A stretch of 64,000 nt of DNA from Juglans regia (taxonomy: Eukaryota; Streptophyta; Magnoliopsida; Fagales; Juglandaceae): assembly GCF_001411555.2 (NCBI RefSeq), contig NC_049901.1:11914681-11978680 (forward strand), in the 5' to 3' direction. A program made the translations under genes and the position numbers. The notes below the pieces were generated by a model. It saw nothing but the letters and a program-made list of their open reading frames with translations, made no database searches and was not told the origin of the DNA. Shown here piece after piece: positions 1-35,125 of the stretch (its first letter is position 1; every line of letters begins with the position of its first letter).

Positions 1-175
1 AGCTAAATCGACATTCGATAGTGTAATGCGGGGGGCGAGGCGCGAGTTTATATATTGAGAGCTGAAAGAAGGAGAAGTATGTGACATGTGTACTCCTGTG
101 ATCTTGTTGGCTGCGGAAGCTTAAGTAGCAATCCTGAGTTCTGATTGGTCGGTCAGCTTATTTCAATAACGTACG

Positions 176-362
176 AGTCGTTTAAGCTCCGGATTAAAAA
201 TTTATATCAAATAATCATTATAATTTTTTTAAATTTTTATATAAAATATAATAAATAATTTCATTTTTTTAATAATAATAATATTAAAAAATAATTTTAT
301 AATAATATTTGATTTAATTTATCTAAAACATATAAATTCATCTCTTAATCTAAACGAAATAA
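176..362. mobile_element. MITE of the GTTT(A/G)GAT..ATC(C/T)AAAC family, degraded
   Basis: The segment begins near CGTTTAAG and ends near CTAAACGA, forming short imperfect inverted ends. The interior is AT-rich with the AATATAATAAATAATTT and AATAATAATATTAAAAAATAA blocks shared by the other members of this family in the window (about 909-1107, 30270-30655, 36711-36912, 59048-59268, 61355-61720). Boundaries are approximate and no clear target duplication was seen. Confidence 0.5.
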
Positions 363-904
363 TTAAGAGATTAATTGGGGGTGTGTTTTGGGTTTTGGTT
401 GTGGTGGTGAAGACGTATGCCTCTTGCTAACTTCATCTTATTACACATTAAAGTCGACACTACCCTTTTCTCCAATTTTGCCGACTCCATGTAATCTAAT
501 TTTATTCCCAATTCCCTTCCATTGACCAAACAACTTCTTTTTTTCTTCAAATTTGTATCTTCTATCCTATAGTTTATCTATAAATGTCTTATTTGCAAGA
601 AAAAAAAAAAAAATCTTTTTTTCCCCCTAAGAAGTTTCCGTGATGATTAAAGCATACCCGTTCGTGATAATTGTTGAGGTGGACATTTCAATTTCAAAGA
701 AAAATAAACGAAAAATAAATATTGTCAACACAAAACAAAGTGATGGGTGTACCAAAATGAACTCCGTTTTCATGGAAAGTAGAGAGGTTTAAAATTGCTG
801 CTCAATGATAGAACAAGAACTCAAATACAACTTTCATTTAAAAAATGATTTTCACTTTCATTCAAAATTATTGATGAAGTAGCTCTAAACAAAGAAAGAT
901 TAAA

Positions 905-1110
905 GAAATGTTTGGATAGTTAGTTGAGATAAGATGTTAGAGATACAAGTTAAATAAAATATTATTAAAATATTATTTTTTTTAATATTACTATTATTTT
1001 GAGATTTAAAAAAGTTGAATTATTTATTACATTTTGAATAAAAATTTAAAAAAATTGTAATGATTAGATGTGACAATATAAGATGAAAGACTTTATATAT
1101 CCAAACCTCT
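905..1110. mobile_element. MITE, same family as 59048-59268
   Basis: It starts near ATGTTTGGATAG and ends near ATATCCAAACC, so the ends are complementary. It carries the internal GAGATTTAAAAAAGTTGAATTATTTATT-type block found in the same order in the well-preserved copy at 59048-59268. Boundaries are approximate. Confidence 0.55.
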
Positions 1111-1902
1111 CCTAAATTTATCATGTTTCATTATGATTTAGTTGCAATATAGTGGTAACTATATCATTTTCCGAAATTAATAGTAAATTGAAAAGCATGA
1201 AACTTATACTTGTTTAATAAAATTACACATAATCTAATTAAAGAGAAATAATTTACTAAAATTCCTGATAATAAACATACTGCAATTCGGAGTGGAGGAT
1301 CAATTTGGCAGTGAGCCAATAGTCCAACACTAGATTGGTTTTAGCCACAAGATTTAATTAATTACATTCTCCTTAGAAGAAAAGATGTGAAAGAAACTTC
1401 AACTACTTACAAAAGAGAATCAAATACATATACAAGCTCATTTGAAGGGCTGTCACTCACTTTAAGGGATATAAAATAGTTGATAAAAAATCAATGCCAC
1501 CAAAATGCTTTTTTATATGTGATAAGTTGCAACAAAGAAACACAAAATGGGAATACTCGTGTACAATCAATCGTATACTCTTTTCCAACACAACTTCATG
1601 AAGAAACTGTAGAAGAATCATACACACAACTACAAGGAACACCAGGCCACTTTTTAAATGTTGAATCTTATCCAAGCTTTACTCAAAATAATACATCGGC
1701 TAGCTTCATATCATATGGAAATGAAAGATGTAAAGAACCAAAACTAGTTGAATACCTTCAGGCTTCAGATCACTAACCGGTGCAAAATATTATTATTATT
1801 ATTTTGATAAATAAACAATTACCAGAAATTTCCTCTACCCCAACCGCACTTCAGCTTGGTAGTTCCACCGCCCTTTTTTTTTTTTTAAATTCTGTAGCTA
1901 TT

Positions 1903-2335
1903 TCATTTCTGATCTGTCCTTTCCACCGGAGTTGCTCTGTACAGTGTGTGCTCCCCCATGATGGTTAAGATGGGCTGTATATCTTCTCCAAACAAGCTAA
2001 TTTGCCCATCGGCCAAAAGAGTTTCATATCGCATGAAACAAAAAGAAGAAAATATGTAAAATGAAAAATGAAATCCCTGCTGAAGTAAAATGCACCTGCT
2101 AGACTTCCCGAGAAATATTTCTGACGAAACAGTTACAAGTTCCTCCCAGCCAGCAAAAAACAGGCCAAAAGCTGCTGTTAACAATCCTTTGGGCTCCAAG
2201 AGAACTCTGAAGCCATCCCACAATGACCCAAATGCCCTTACATCACACCGTGACTGACATGCAATTTTAATCGGGGCACCTAAACTGGGCTTGCCTTCTC
2301 GAATGGGACAACCATTCAGCAGAGGAGATTCAATT
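1903..2335 (-). other. Probable 3' UTR of the PI4K-beta gene
   Basis: This lies directly downstream of the TGA at 2336-2338 on the minus strand. A 148-codon open frame overlaps it but is in a different frame from the kinase exon and matches no family I know, so I read it as untranslated. The poly(A) site could not be placed; the AT-rich stretch at 1780-1815 (minus-strand TTATTTATC) is a possible end. Confidence 0.4.
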
Positions 2336-27947
<25,612 letters not shown>

Positions 27948-28560
27948 TTCTTAATCTTCCATCAGATAACCTAACCACCTCAATCCCCGAATCCTAATTA
28001 CCTTACAGCCAAATAAACACTCGTCAGAACCAACTCATGAAATCTAGCATTTCACTGCTCCACTATAAACCCTTGAAATTTCTTAAACCTTCGGGGGAAA
28101 CCCTAATCCCCCACCAATATTAATACACAACTCCACAGTGATGCAATCCAAACGTCCGCTGTCAAGCCCTTGATATATTCACAGTTCCTGACCAGAGAAC
28201 CAAAATTCCAAAGCAGAAATAACGAGGATATGAATATTCTGGCCGTTTCTCGGAAAAACAAAGAGGAAGAGACGATTTATATTGCGGAAATGATCTGGGA
28301 TTTTTAAGGAGAATATGCGAGAAAGTTTGGACTCGAAGAAAGTGAGAGGGATCGAATTGTGCTTACGCAGAGTGAACGGGATCAGATTCTGCAAGTATAA
28401 TAGGAGAAGATATGCGAATGCAAAAATGGATCTTCCTCGTTGCAAAAGACGTCGCGCCGCAGCTCCTCTGGTAGCGGTGGTGGCGGTCGTCGACGTCTTT
28501 GTTGTTGCCTGTTGGAGAGAGAGAGAGAGATTATTCTTTTTAAAGAATAAATAAATAAAT
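27948..28560 (-). promoter_or_regulatory. 5' UTR and proximal promoter of the PI4K-beta gene
   Basis: This lies directly upstream of the start codon on the minus strand. It is GC-richer than its surroundings, without ATG-initiated conserved frames, and includes a GA/CT run at 28514-28531 of a kind common near plant transcription starts. A GGTAATTAGG-type sequence near 28000 could be a donor of a 5'-UTR intron. No TATA box was assigned. Confidence 0.4.
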
Positions 28561-30265
28561 TAAGAATGCGAAAATTTGAAAGATTCTAAAGTGCGAGGGT
28601 GCGCACTGTTGGTGGCGTGGGGATCCAACTTCCTTCCATTTCGCTCCGGGCCTCCACACCAGAAGAGACTGAACGTAAAAGGCTTTCGATTTGAATTTTG
28701 GTTGGGAAGCAATGGCCAGGGTGTCCAAAGGGACCAAATGAAAAAATGACCCAGGTCCACCTTTAAAAAAAATAAAAAATAAAAAAACAGGGTGGATACT
28801 TTTTTGAGTGACACTCCCAACTATAACTGAAAGAAAAAATAAAAAAAAATTTATAATATTATTAAAAAATACTTACTTAATCATTAAATAAAAAAAAATC
28901 ACAACAATAGAAAATATTGATAAGAATAGTATTATTCTACATTTTTTTTTATTTTGGATTGGGTATTTGTGATTTGACACCTTTTCAATTTTCTTTCTTA
29001 TTGGAGTAAGAAAACAGTGTCCTTAATGATGTGATAAATCCATGTAACAAGTCAACAGAATAATATATCAAGTGGTGCATGAGAGGATCGTATCTACATT
29101 TCTAGTACCACATTTACATGATCAGGGGCACTCAAGTGGAAGGGCTTATTTTCAATAAAGAAATCATGACTTTTCAATGAGATTCCAATTTGAAATTTGA
29201 GCAAAATATCAGAAATTGCATATGGAAAATCATTAGAGACATAAAAGGGATTCCCGAAAGAATCCCCAATCCGAAACCCCTAGCCCCAGTCGTCCCCAAC
29301 CCGAGCCCCTAGACAGAGAGCCTTTCCAGGCTTATTCGCCGATAGTCGCCCCGTGTCTCAGTCCCGTTGATATCCCTCAACCACCAAGTCTCTGTCTCTC
29401 TCCACTTTTGATTTGAACGTTTTGATGCTATTGATTTTAAATTAAATTTAGATTTATTTTCCTAATTTATTGATCCAACACTTTATTGCAACACTTTATT
29501 GATAGATCTTCAAGAGTTCTTAGGATGAGAAAAATATAGATAATAATTAATTGAATGAGATTTTTGCTATAGACCACCTTGTGTCATGGCTGACTTTAAG
29601 CCTTACGTTAAGAAGAAAAATGGCACGGTAACTATATATAGAGTATTAATTAACTAATAAGATGTCAATAAATTTTTAATGAGTCCATTGAATCAATGGA
29701 CCACAGATTTTCAATTTTTAGGAAATTGCAATTATTTTGGTCCCTGTAAAATGGATTATCATGCTCTAGCTATTTATTTTTCTACTCAATCGTGTTGTTT
29801 GCTTCTCTAAAAACAAAATTCAAAATTTTCACTCACTTCTCTAATTCACAATAAGATACATTTCTAATTTGAAAGCAAAATTGTTGAGTTTCTGTAATAC
29901 CAGCCAAGTTGAATTTTTGAAACAAAATAAATAAATAAATCTTGTACAACTCAAAACCTAGATTCATCTGGATTCCGGCCCGGGTCATAACCGGGCTAAC
30001 TCGAGCCAGAACTCGTCCCAAGTTTAAAACTTGGGTTTAGGCCAAGTATGGTACCTAGTCCGAAACCACTTGGGTGAACAGTGCTAGTTGCTCTATAGGT
30101 TTTCGCTGGTTTTGATTTCTTGACAGTCATATTTATGGTGTTTTTCAATCAAAAAATAAAGGAGCAAGAGGAAAAGATTATAAAAACAAGTGAAGGTCTC
30201 CATTTGATCATTGTTCGGCCGACAGAGACAACGATGTGAAAAAATACTCAAAAATGTTAGGATTA
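28561..30265. other. Intergenic DNA without a recognisable gene
   Basis: AT-rich, with no conserved frame on either strand. A C-rich island at about 29255-29400 (repeated CCCCTAG, CCCCAACCCGAG) stands out and may be the scrap of an old transposon or an untranslated leader; nothing coding follows it. Confidence 0.4.
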
Positions 30266-30269
30266 GGTT

Positions 30270-30475
30270 TGGGGACACGAGGTGAGTTTGGATCCCAAAC
30301 TCATCTCAACTCATTATTATAACTTTTTCAAATTCCAACATAAAATATAATAAATAATTCAACTTTTTCAAATCTAAAAATAATAATAATATTAAAAAAT
30401 AATATTCTAACAATATTTTATCATTTCAACTCAACTTAACTCAACTTACTTCAATATCCAAACACATCCTAAGGC
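30270..30475. mobile_element. MITE copy, tandem pair member 1
   Basis: It begins near GAGTTTGGATCCCAAACTCATC and ends near ATATCCAAACACATCCTAAGG, with the family's AACTTTTTCAAAT and AATATAATAAATAATTC blocks inside. Confidence 0.6.
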
Positions 30476-30476
30476 T

Positions 30477-30658
30477 TCGTTTGGAAACTAAATTCATCTC
30501 AACTCATCATTATAATTTCTTCAAATTCCAACACAAAATATAATAAATAATTCCAACTTTTTCAAATCTCAAAATAATAATAATAACAATAAACAATAAT
30601 ATTCTGAAAATATTTTATTATCTCAACTCAGTTCAACATCCAAACACATCTTAAAGAA
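30477..30658. mobile_element. MITE copy, tandem pair member 2
   Basis: It begins CTTCGTTTGGAAACTAAATT and ends ACATCCAAACACATCTTAA. The interior nearly duplicates that of the copy directly to its left, so this is either a tandem duplication or two insertions side by side. Confidence 0.6.
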
Positions 30659-31784
30659 GCCATGGAAAAGAACACATTGAGATTGAAAATGAACCTAAAT
30701 GATTTTTTAATGGGACACAATCTACATTAATTTGTAAGATTTAGATCTTTTCTCGTATAATATGGAAGTGGGATTTTCATCCATTTATAATGTCAACATA
30801 CTCACTAAACTATGCAAGTAATTAGAAGGGGAAGCATGCATTGAATTGATTACACCTCTCAAGTCTACGTGGCAAAGAAAGAAAGATCATAAATTTAGCA
30901 TGCAATCCACTTGATGAATTCCGCACGAAAAGCAAGGGAATTAATTTATCACGCACACGTGATTATAACCAATTTATTGACACCAAGTAATTAATAAGAA
31001 GTGATAATCCGAAATGATTGAAAAGCCTTGGCCCTGTTTAATTTACCAACAGGGATTCTTTCTTTTTCTATAAAAAATTTTACGTACAATCATAAATATG
31101 TAAATGCTATAAAAAAATTTTAAAAGTAATTATTTAAAAAAAAGTAAAATTTATTATTAAAAAATTAATTTTTTTTATATAAATCTTATATTTTATTCAT
31201 TTTTTTCAAAATAATTACGCGATAATTACATAATTCAGGATCATAAATATTTTTTTCCTTTTCTATTTCAATTATACCACATCAACCTCTTTAATTAATT
31301 GGTATATTCAGGTCATGCTTGTCAATACAATTATTTTTAAATATTTTTGAATATTTTATTTTTAAATATCACTTAAATATAAAATAATTTCAATTTTAAA
31401 TTGTTAAATTTTTATCTAATCATTACTTAATTATTATAAATTTATCAAATTCTTAAACAAAATATAAAAAAAAATACTTTTTCAAATTTTAAAACAAAAA
31501 AATATAAAAAATGATATTTAAACAATTTTTTAACTTTATAATATTTTTATTTAATTTTTTTATATGTCATTTCCTAAAACACAATAAAATATCTTAATTC
31601 AAATTATTTCACTATTATTCACATATATATTGAGATATTTTAAGTATCTAAACGAACCCCCAGTTCAATCATATCACCTTTGCACAAATTAAACCAGTAA
31701 CTCTAACATGAATCATGTGCTACACAATCCTACAGCTTGTACAATTTAGTTCAACATTATCTAATCATACATACACTAAGGCTG

Positions 31785-32266
31785 CGTTTAGATGTTAAGA
31801 TGAGTTGAGTTTTTTATGAATAATAATGAGTTTAGATTGTTGAATGAGTTTAGTGGGGTCCACTTAAAATAAGTTTAAAATGTGTTTGAATGTTAAGATG
31901 AGTTTAGATATATTTATGAGAAGTTGTAAAAGAAATGCGTCCCACCATTATTCGGCTACTGTTCACATGACAGTAAAAACAATTATCTTCTGACGTCAAA
32001 CACAGTTTGAGAGAGAGTCAATGGGTCAATGGGTCAATGGGTCCCACAAATTAAAGAGAAATAGAGAGAGTGTTGGGCAAATAAAGGAAAAAAAAGAGAG
32101 AGAAATAGAGAGAGATTGTAGTGGGTCCCATTACTTTTTGAGAGAAAAGAGAAATGAAGAGAGAATGTTGGTCCCACGAAGTCTGAACTGAAAGTAGCTT
32201 AAATAAATACTAAAGTGTGTTTGGATGTGAGAAGTTTATCATCCAAACGAAGCATAACTTCGTTTG
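31785..32266. mobile_element. MITE-like element with GCGTTTAGATG / CATCCAAACGAAGC ends
   Basis: The left end is AAGGCTGCGTTTAGATGTTAAG and the right end TGGATGTGAGAAG..ATCCAAACGAAGC. The interior holds three AATGGGTC units (32017-32043) and GA-rich sequence. It is larger than the common family members, so it may be a related autonomous-derived deletion product or a composite. Confidence 0.5.
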
Positions 32267-32560
32267 GATTCTTGAATGAGTTCAGCTCATCTCAGTTAAA
32301 TTCTGTTTTAGACCTATCCTAAAATTTAAATACACAATTTCAAATCACTAAACATCACTCAACTCAAAACTTATTTACACGTGAGACACATAACTTTTTT
32401 TAACTTCTCATAAATAGATCTAAACTCATTAACATTCAAACACATCTGAACTCATTTTAAGTAAGTCCTATAAAACTCAGTTCACAATCTCAAATCATTA
32501 TTATTTATAAAGAACTTATTTCAAATCAACTTAACTCAACATCTAAATGTGGCCTAATTA
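32267..32560. mobile_element. MITE, CTTCGTTTGGATT .. ATCTAAATGTGGCC ends
   Basis: Complementary ends and internal blocks (CATAAATAGATCTAAACTCA, ATTATTTATAAAGA) are shared with the element at 33045-33345. It abuts the element at 31785-32266. Confidence 0.5.
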
Positions 32561-33044
32561 GTCATTTTAATATAATTCAAACCACTAGAAAATAGCTAGG
32601 ATAATTATTACAAAAAATTTATGTGCAGTCATTTTTGTGTATTCTTTGCGCACTCCATTAATATGATTGGTTGCGTCACTTTTTATAATAGAAAATAACT
32701 GGTTTGGCGAATCACATCAGTGAAATGTGTAAAAAGCACACAAAAGTAATTATATGTAGCAAAATTCTAATTATTATTATTATTATTATATATAAGAGCC
32801 AATTAAGAAAGTTTAGTTAATTAAAAAGTACAAAAAAATGCTACTTCGAGTTAGCAATTTTATATTTCTGTAACATTTGACCTAATTAATTTATATGTAC
32901 AGAATAATATTAATTAGATATATAATCTTAAAATATGTTTATTACACAAATTGCATGTACATCATAATTTGACAACATTAATGCAACCATTCCTGTCAAA
33001 ATTATAATGGATTCCATTGTAATAATTGTTTGAGATACTACTTT

Positions 33045-33345
33045 TAGGCCCCGTTTAGAATTTAGTCTAAATGGAGATCAATTCAATTTAATATAATTTT
33101 AAGATGAGTTTGATATTTAAATACTCAATTCTCAAATTATTAAACTCATATCAATTCAAAACTTCTTTACACGTGAGATTTATAATATTTTTCAATTTTT
33201 TATAAATACATTTAAACTCATTTTAATATTTAAATACATTTAAACTTATTTTAAGTATATTCTACAAAACTCACTTTATTATTTCAATTCATTACTACTA
33301 TTTATAAAGAGATTATCTCATCTCAATTTAGCTAAACATCCAAAC
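33045..33345. mobile_element. MITE, GGCCCCGTTTAGAATT .. CATCCAAACGGG ends
   Basis: The ends are inverted (CCCGTTTAGA versus TCCAAACGGG) and the interior matches 32267-32560 (TTTATAAATACATTTAAACTCATTTTAA, ACTATTTATAAAGAG). Confidence 0.55.
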
Positions 33346-33524
33346 GGGTACATACAGGAGGAAAAGATCCAATGCACTTACTTAATTCTCCGATCGAGTT
33401 CTCTCCTCAGCCGGGAGTAAAAAGTTATATATGGACCCCGAACTTTTACGCGTAAATTGGTTATATACAGATCCAGTTCACTATGCATTTCCCACCCAAT
33501 AACGTACATGCATGGATATATAGT

Positions 33525-33620
33525 TACGTGGAAGCTGAGTGGCAGCCTGCATGCATGAGATGCCATGCAAATAGAGGCCGAGTACAGCGGCAGATGTCGG
33601 ACAACACAAATTATCAAGGT
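33525..33620. repeat. Duplicated promoter block, distal copy
   Basis: TTACGTGGAAG..GTGGCAGCCTGCATGCA..GATGCCATGCAAA recurs at about 34872-34930 upstream of the YUCCA gene. The two copies are separated by about 1.35 kb and differ by small indels. Confidence 0.75.
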
Positions 33621-34739
33621 GTTTAATTATCCATCAGATCCACCCGAAATCATGCATAAATAGTCCAAGATTTTCATAATTAACTTCATGCCTAGCTCAC
33701 TTTACCCATTGTACATCTATATAGGATAATATTAGATATAGTCCTAAATAAGTAAGCACTACATATGCATTTTTTTTAAAGTACGGATTCACTATTAAAA
33801 AAGAAAAGTATTACAATTATAAAAAAATTTCATAAAAGTAAATTACAAATTGACTGACTTTATATAATACGTTGAATTTACTTTACAATAAAAGTAATTT
33901 TATAATCTAACGTACTACTACATCAATCTACTTCGGTTTGTATGGTTATTTTTATAGAATCTCTTTATAACTAAAATACTTATCTTAAAAAAATTATTTT
34001 TTTGATAATGTGGATGTCAGATTAACCAATTTTTTCAAAGTTGAATACTACTGCACAGGATTTGTACATCTTAAAATTATAAATATCATTTTTTTTTATG
34101 TATATATATATGTGTGTATGTGTGATTCGTCTTGACTGATCTTCAGTTATGATTTTCTCTTCCACATGATATATGCATGTGGTTTGTTGGCAAGTAATTT
34201 GGAGAGTACATGTTATTTTTTGTGTTGGATACTTACAATAGAATATGTTCATGTCTTCATTTGTATCCAATTCTGTTTACCGTTACACAAATGATATCCT
34301 AAATATTAGCGCGTCCCGACAAGAATGACGGCGGGGCGGTGCCGTAAAAGTTGGCTGCTAAAAAAATGACAAATGTCGTTCGAGCCAAGCTCGCCGCTAA
34401 TATTAATAATCAAATATTTGATAAGTGACACTAAGTTATTAAGTAACGAATTGTAAGGTTGGAAAGAAAAATTATTATTATAAATGGGCAGATAAATTCT
34501 AATCAAAGCAGAAATTGAGAAAAATGCAGGAATTCTAAGTACTGATGCTAGATGCTGCTATGTAATTATACTTTAAGTACTTAGATTTTTCATTATGAAT
34601 GAATTAATATATCCTTTTATATAAAGTAAAAAAAAAAAAAAAGGAATTATAATTATGAAATTGATTGTTCGATCCTTTTAAGATATGTAACTGCAAAATC
34701 TGCCCCTTTTCCTTGAAATCGTTCTTTAATTTAAATCTG

Positions 34740-34960
34740 GGTGTCCATTCATGCATGCCAAGCTAGCAACCGTTACATGCATGCACTGAAAGTTTCAGCT
34801 ATCATGCACCGTACCCAGCCATGGCATATATTACTATAAAAAAAAAAAAAAAAAAAGAAGCCATGGCATATATTACGTGGAAGAGTGGCAGCCTGCATGC
34901 AGTAGATGCCATGCAAAGAAAGGACGCCACATATTATCAGGCTGCTTCCATCTGTTTCAG
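34740..34960 (+). promoter_or_regulatory. CATGCA (RY-type) motif cluster upstream of the YUCCA gene
   Basis: CATGCATGCC near 34751, CATGCATGCAC near 34778 and CCTGCATGCAG near 34894 are RY-type sites, the class bound by B3-domain seed regulators (established for RY motifs in general). YUCCA10/11 genes are seed-expressed in Arabidopsis, so the cluster is a reasonable regulatory candidate. Function here is inferred. Confidence 0.4.
34835..34859 (+). mobile_element. Poly(A) micro-insertion with perfect 17-bp target duplication, in the YUCCA promoter
   Basis: The insert is TAT, about 19 A, then GAA. GCCATGGCATATATTAC is present on both sides (34818-34834 and 34860-34876). The structure is that of target-primed reverse transcription in which only a poly(A) tail was copied. 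Confidence 0.8.
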
Positions 34961-35033
34961 CCGCGGAGATTTCCACAATCTGAAGAGATAGGGGTTCAAG
35001 ATTGTCATAATTATTATAATGCCAATCTACATC

Positions 35034-35046
35034 CACTATAAATAAG
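35034..35046 (+). promoter_or_regulatory. Probable TATA box of the YUCCA gene
   Basis: CTATAAATAAG lies about 85 bp before the start codon at 35126, a normal distance for a short 5' UTR. The leader between them has no upstream ATG that I noticed. Confidence 0.55.
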
Positions 35047-35125
35047 ATTTATCTGATCAGTCACTACAATTCGTAGCAATTGTAAGTCTTTTCTCTATAC
35101 AAACAAACTTTAGCTCCCAGTTAGG

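Larger units (their letters stand above)
1..1450. other. Intergenic DNA without a recognisable gene
   Basis: I see no coding exon here. The first 180 bases are less AT-rich than the rest and contain a CCAAT-type motif on the minus strand near 145, so they could be promoter or 5' sequence of a gene beyond the left edge; this is inference. Two MITE-like segments, listed separately, fill much of the remainder. The short open frames in this stretch show no family resemblance. Confidence 0.5.

Noticed and set aside
35061..35072. TCACTACAATTCG as the missing CACTA 5' terminus
   Set aside because: It lies in the YUCCA leader, beyond intact genes, and does not continue to match the 3' terminus past CACTACAA.
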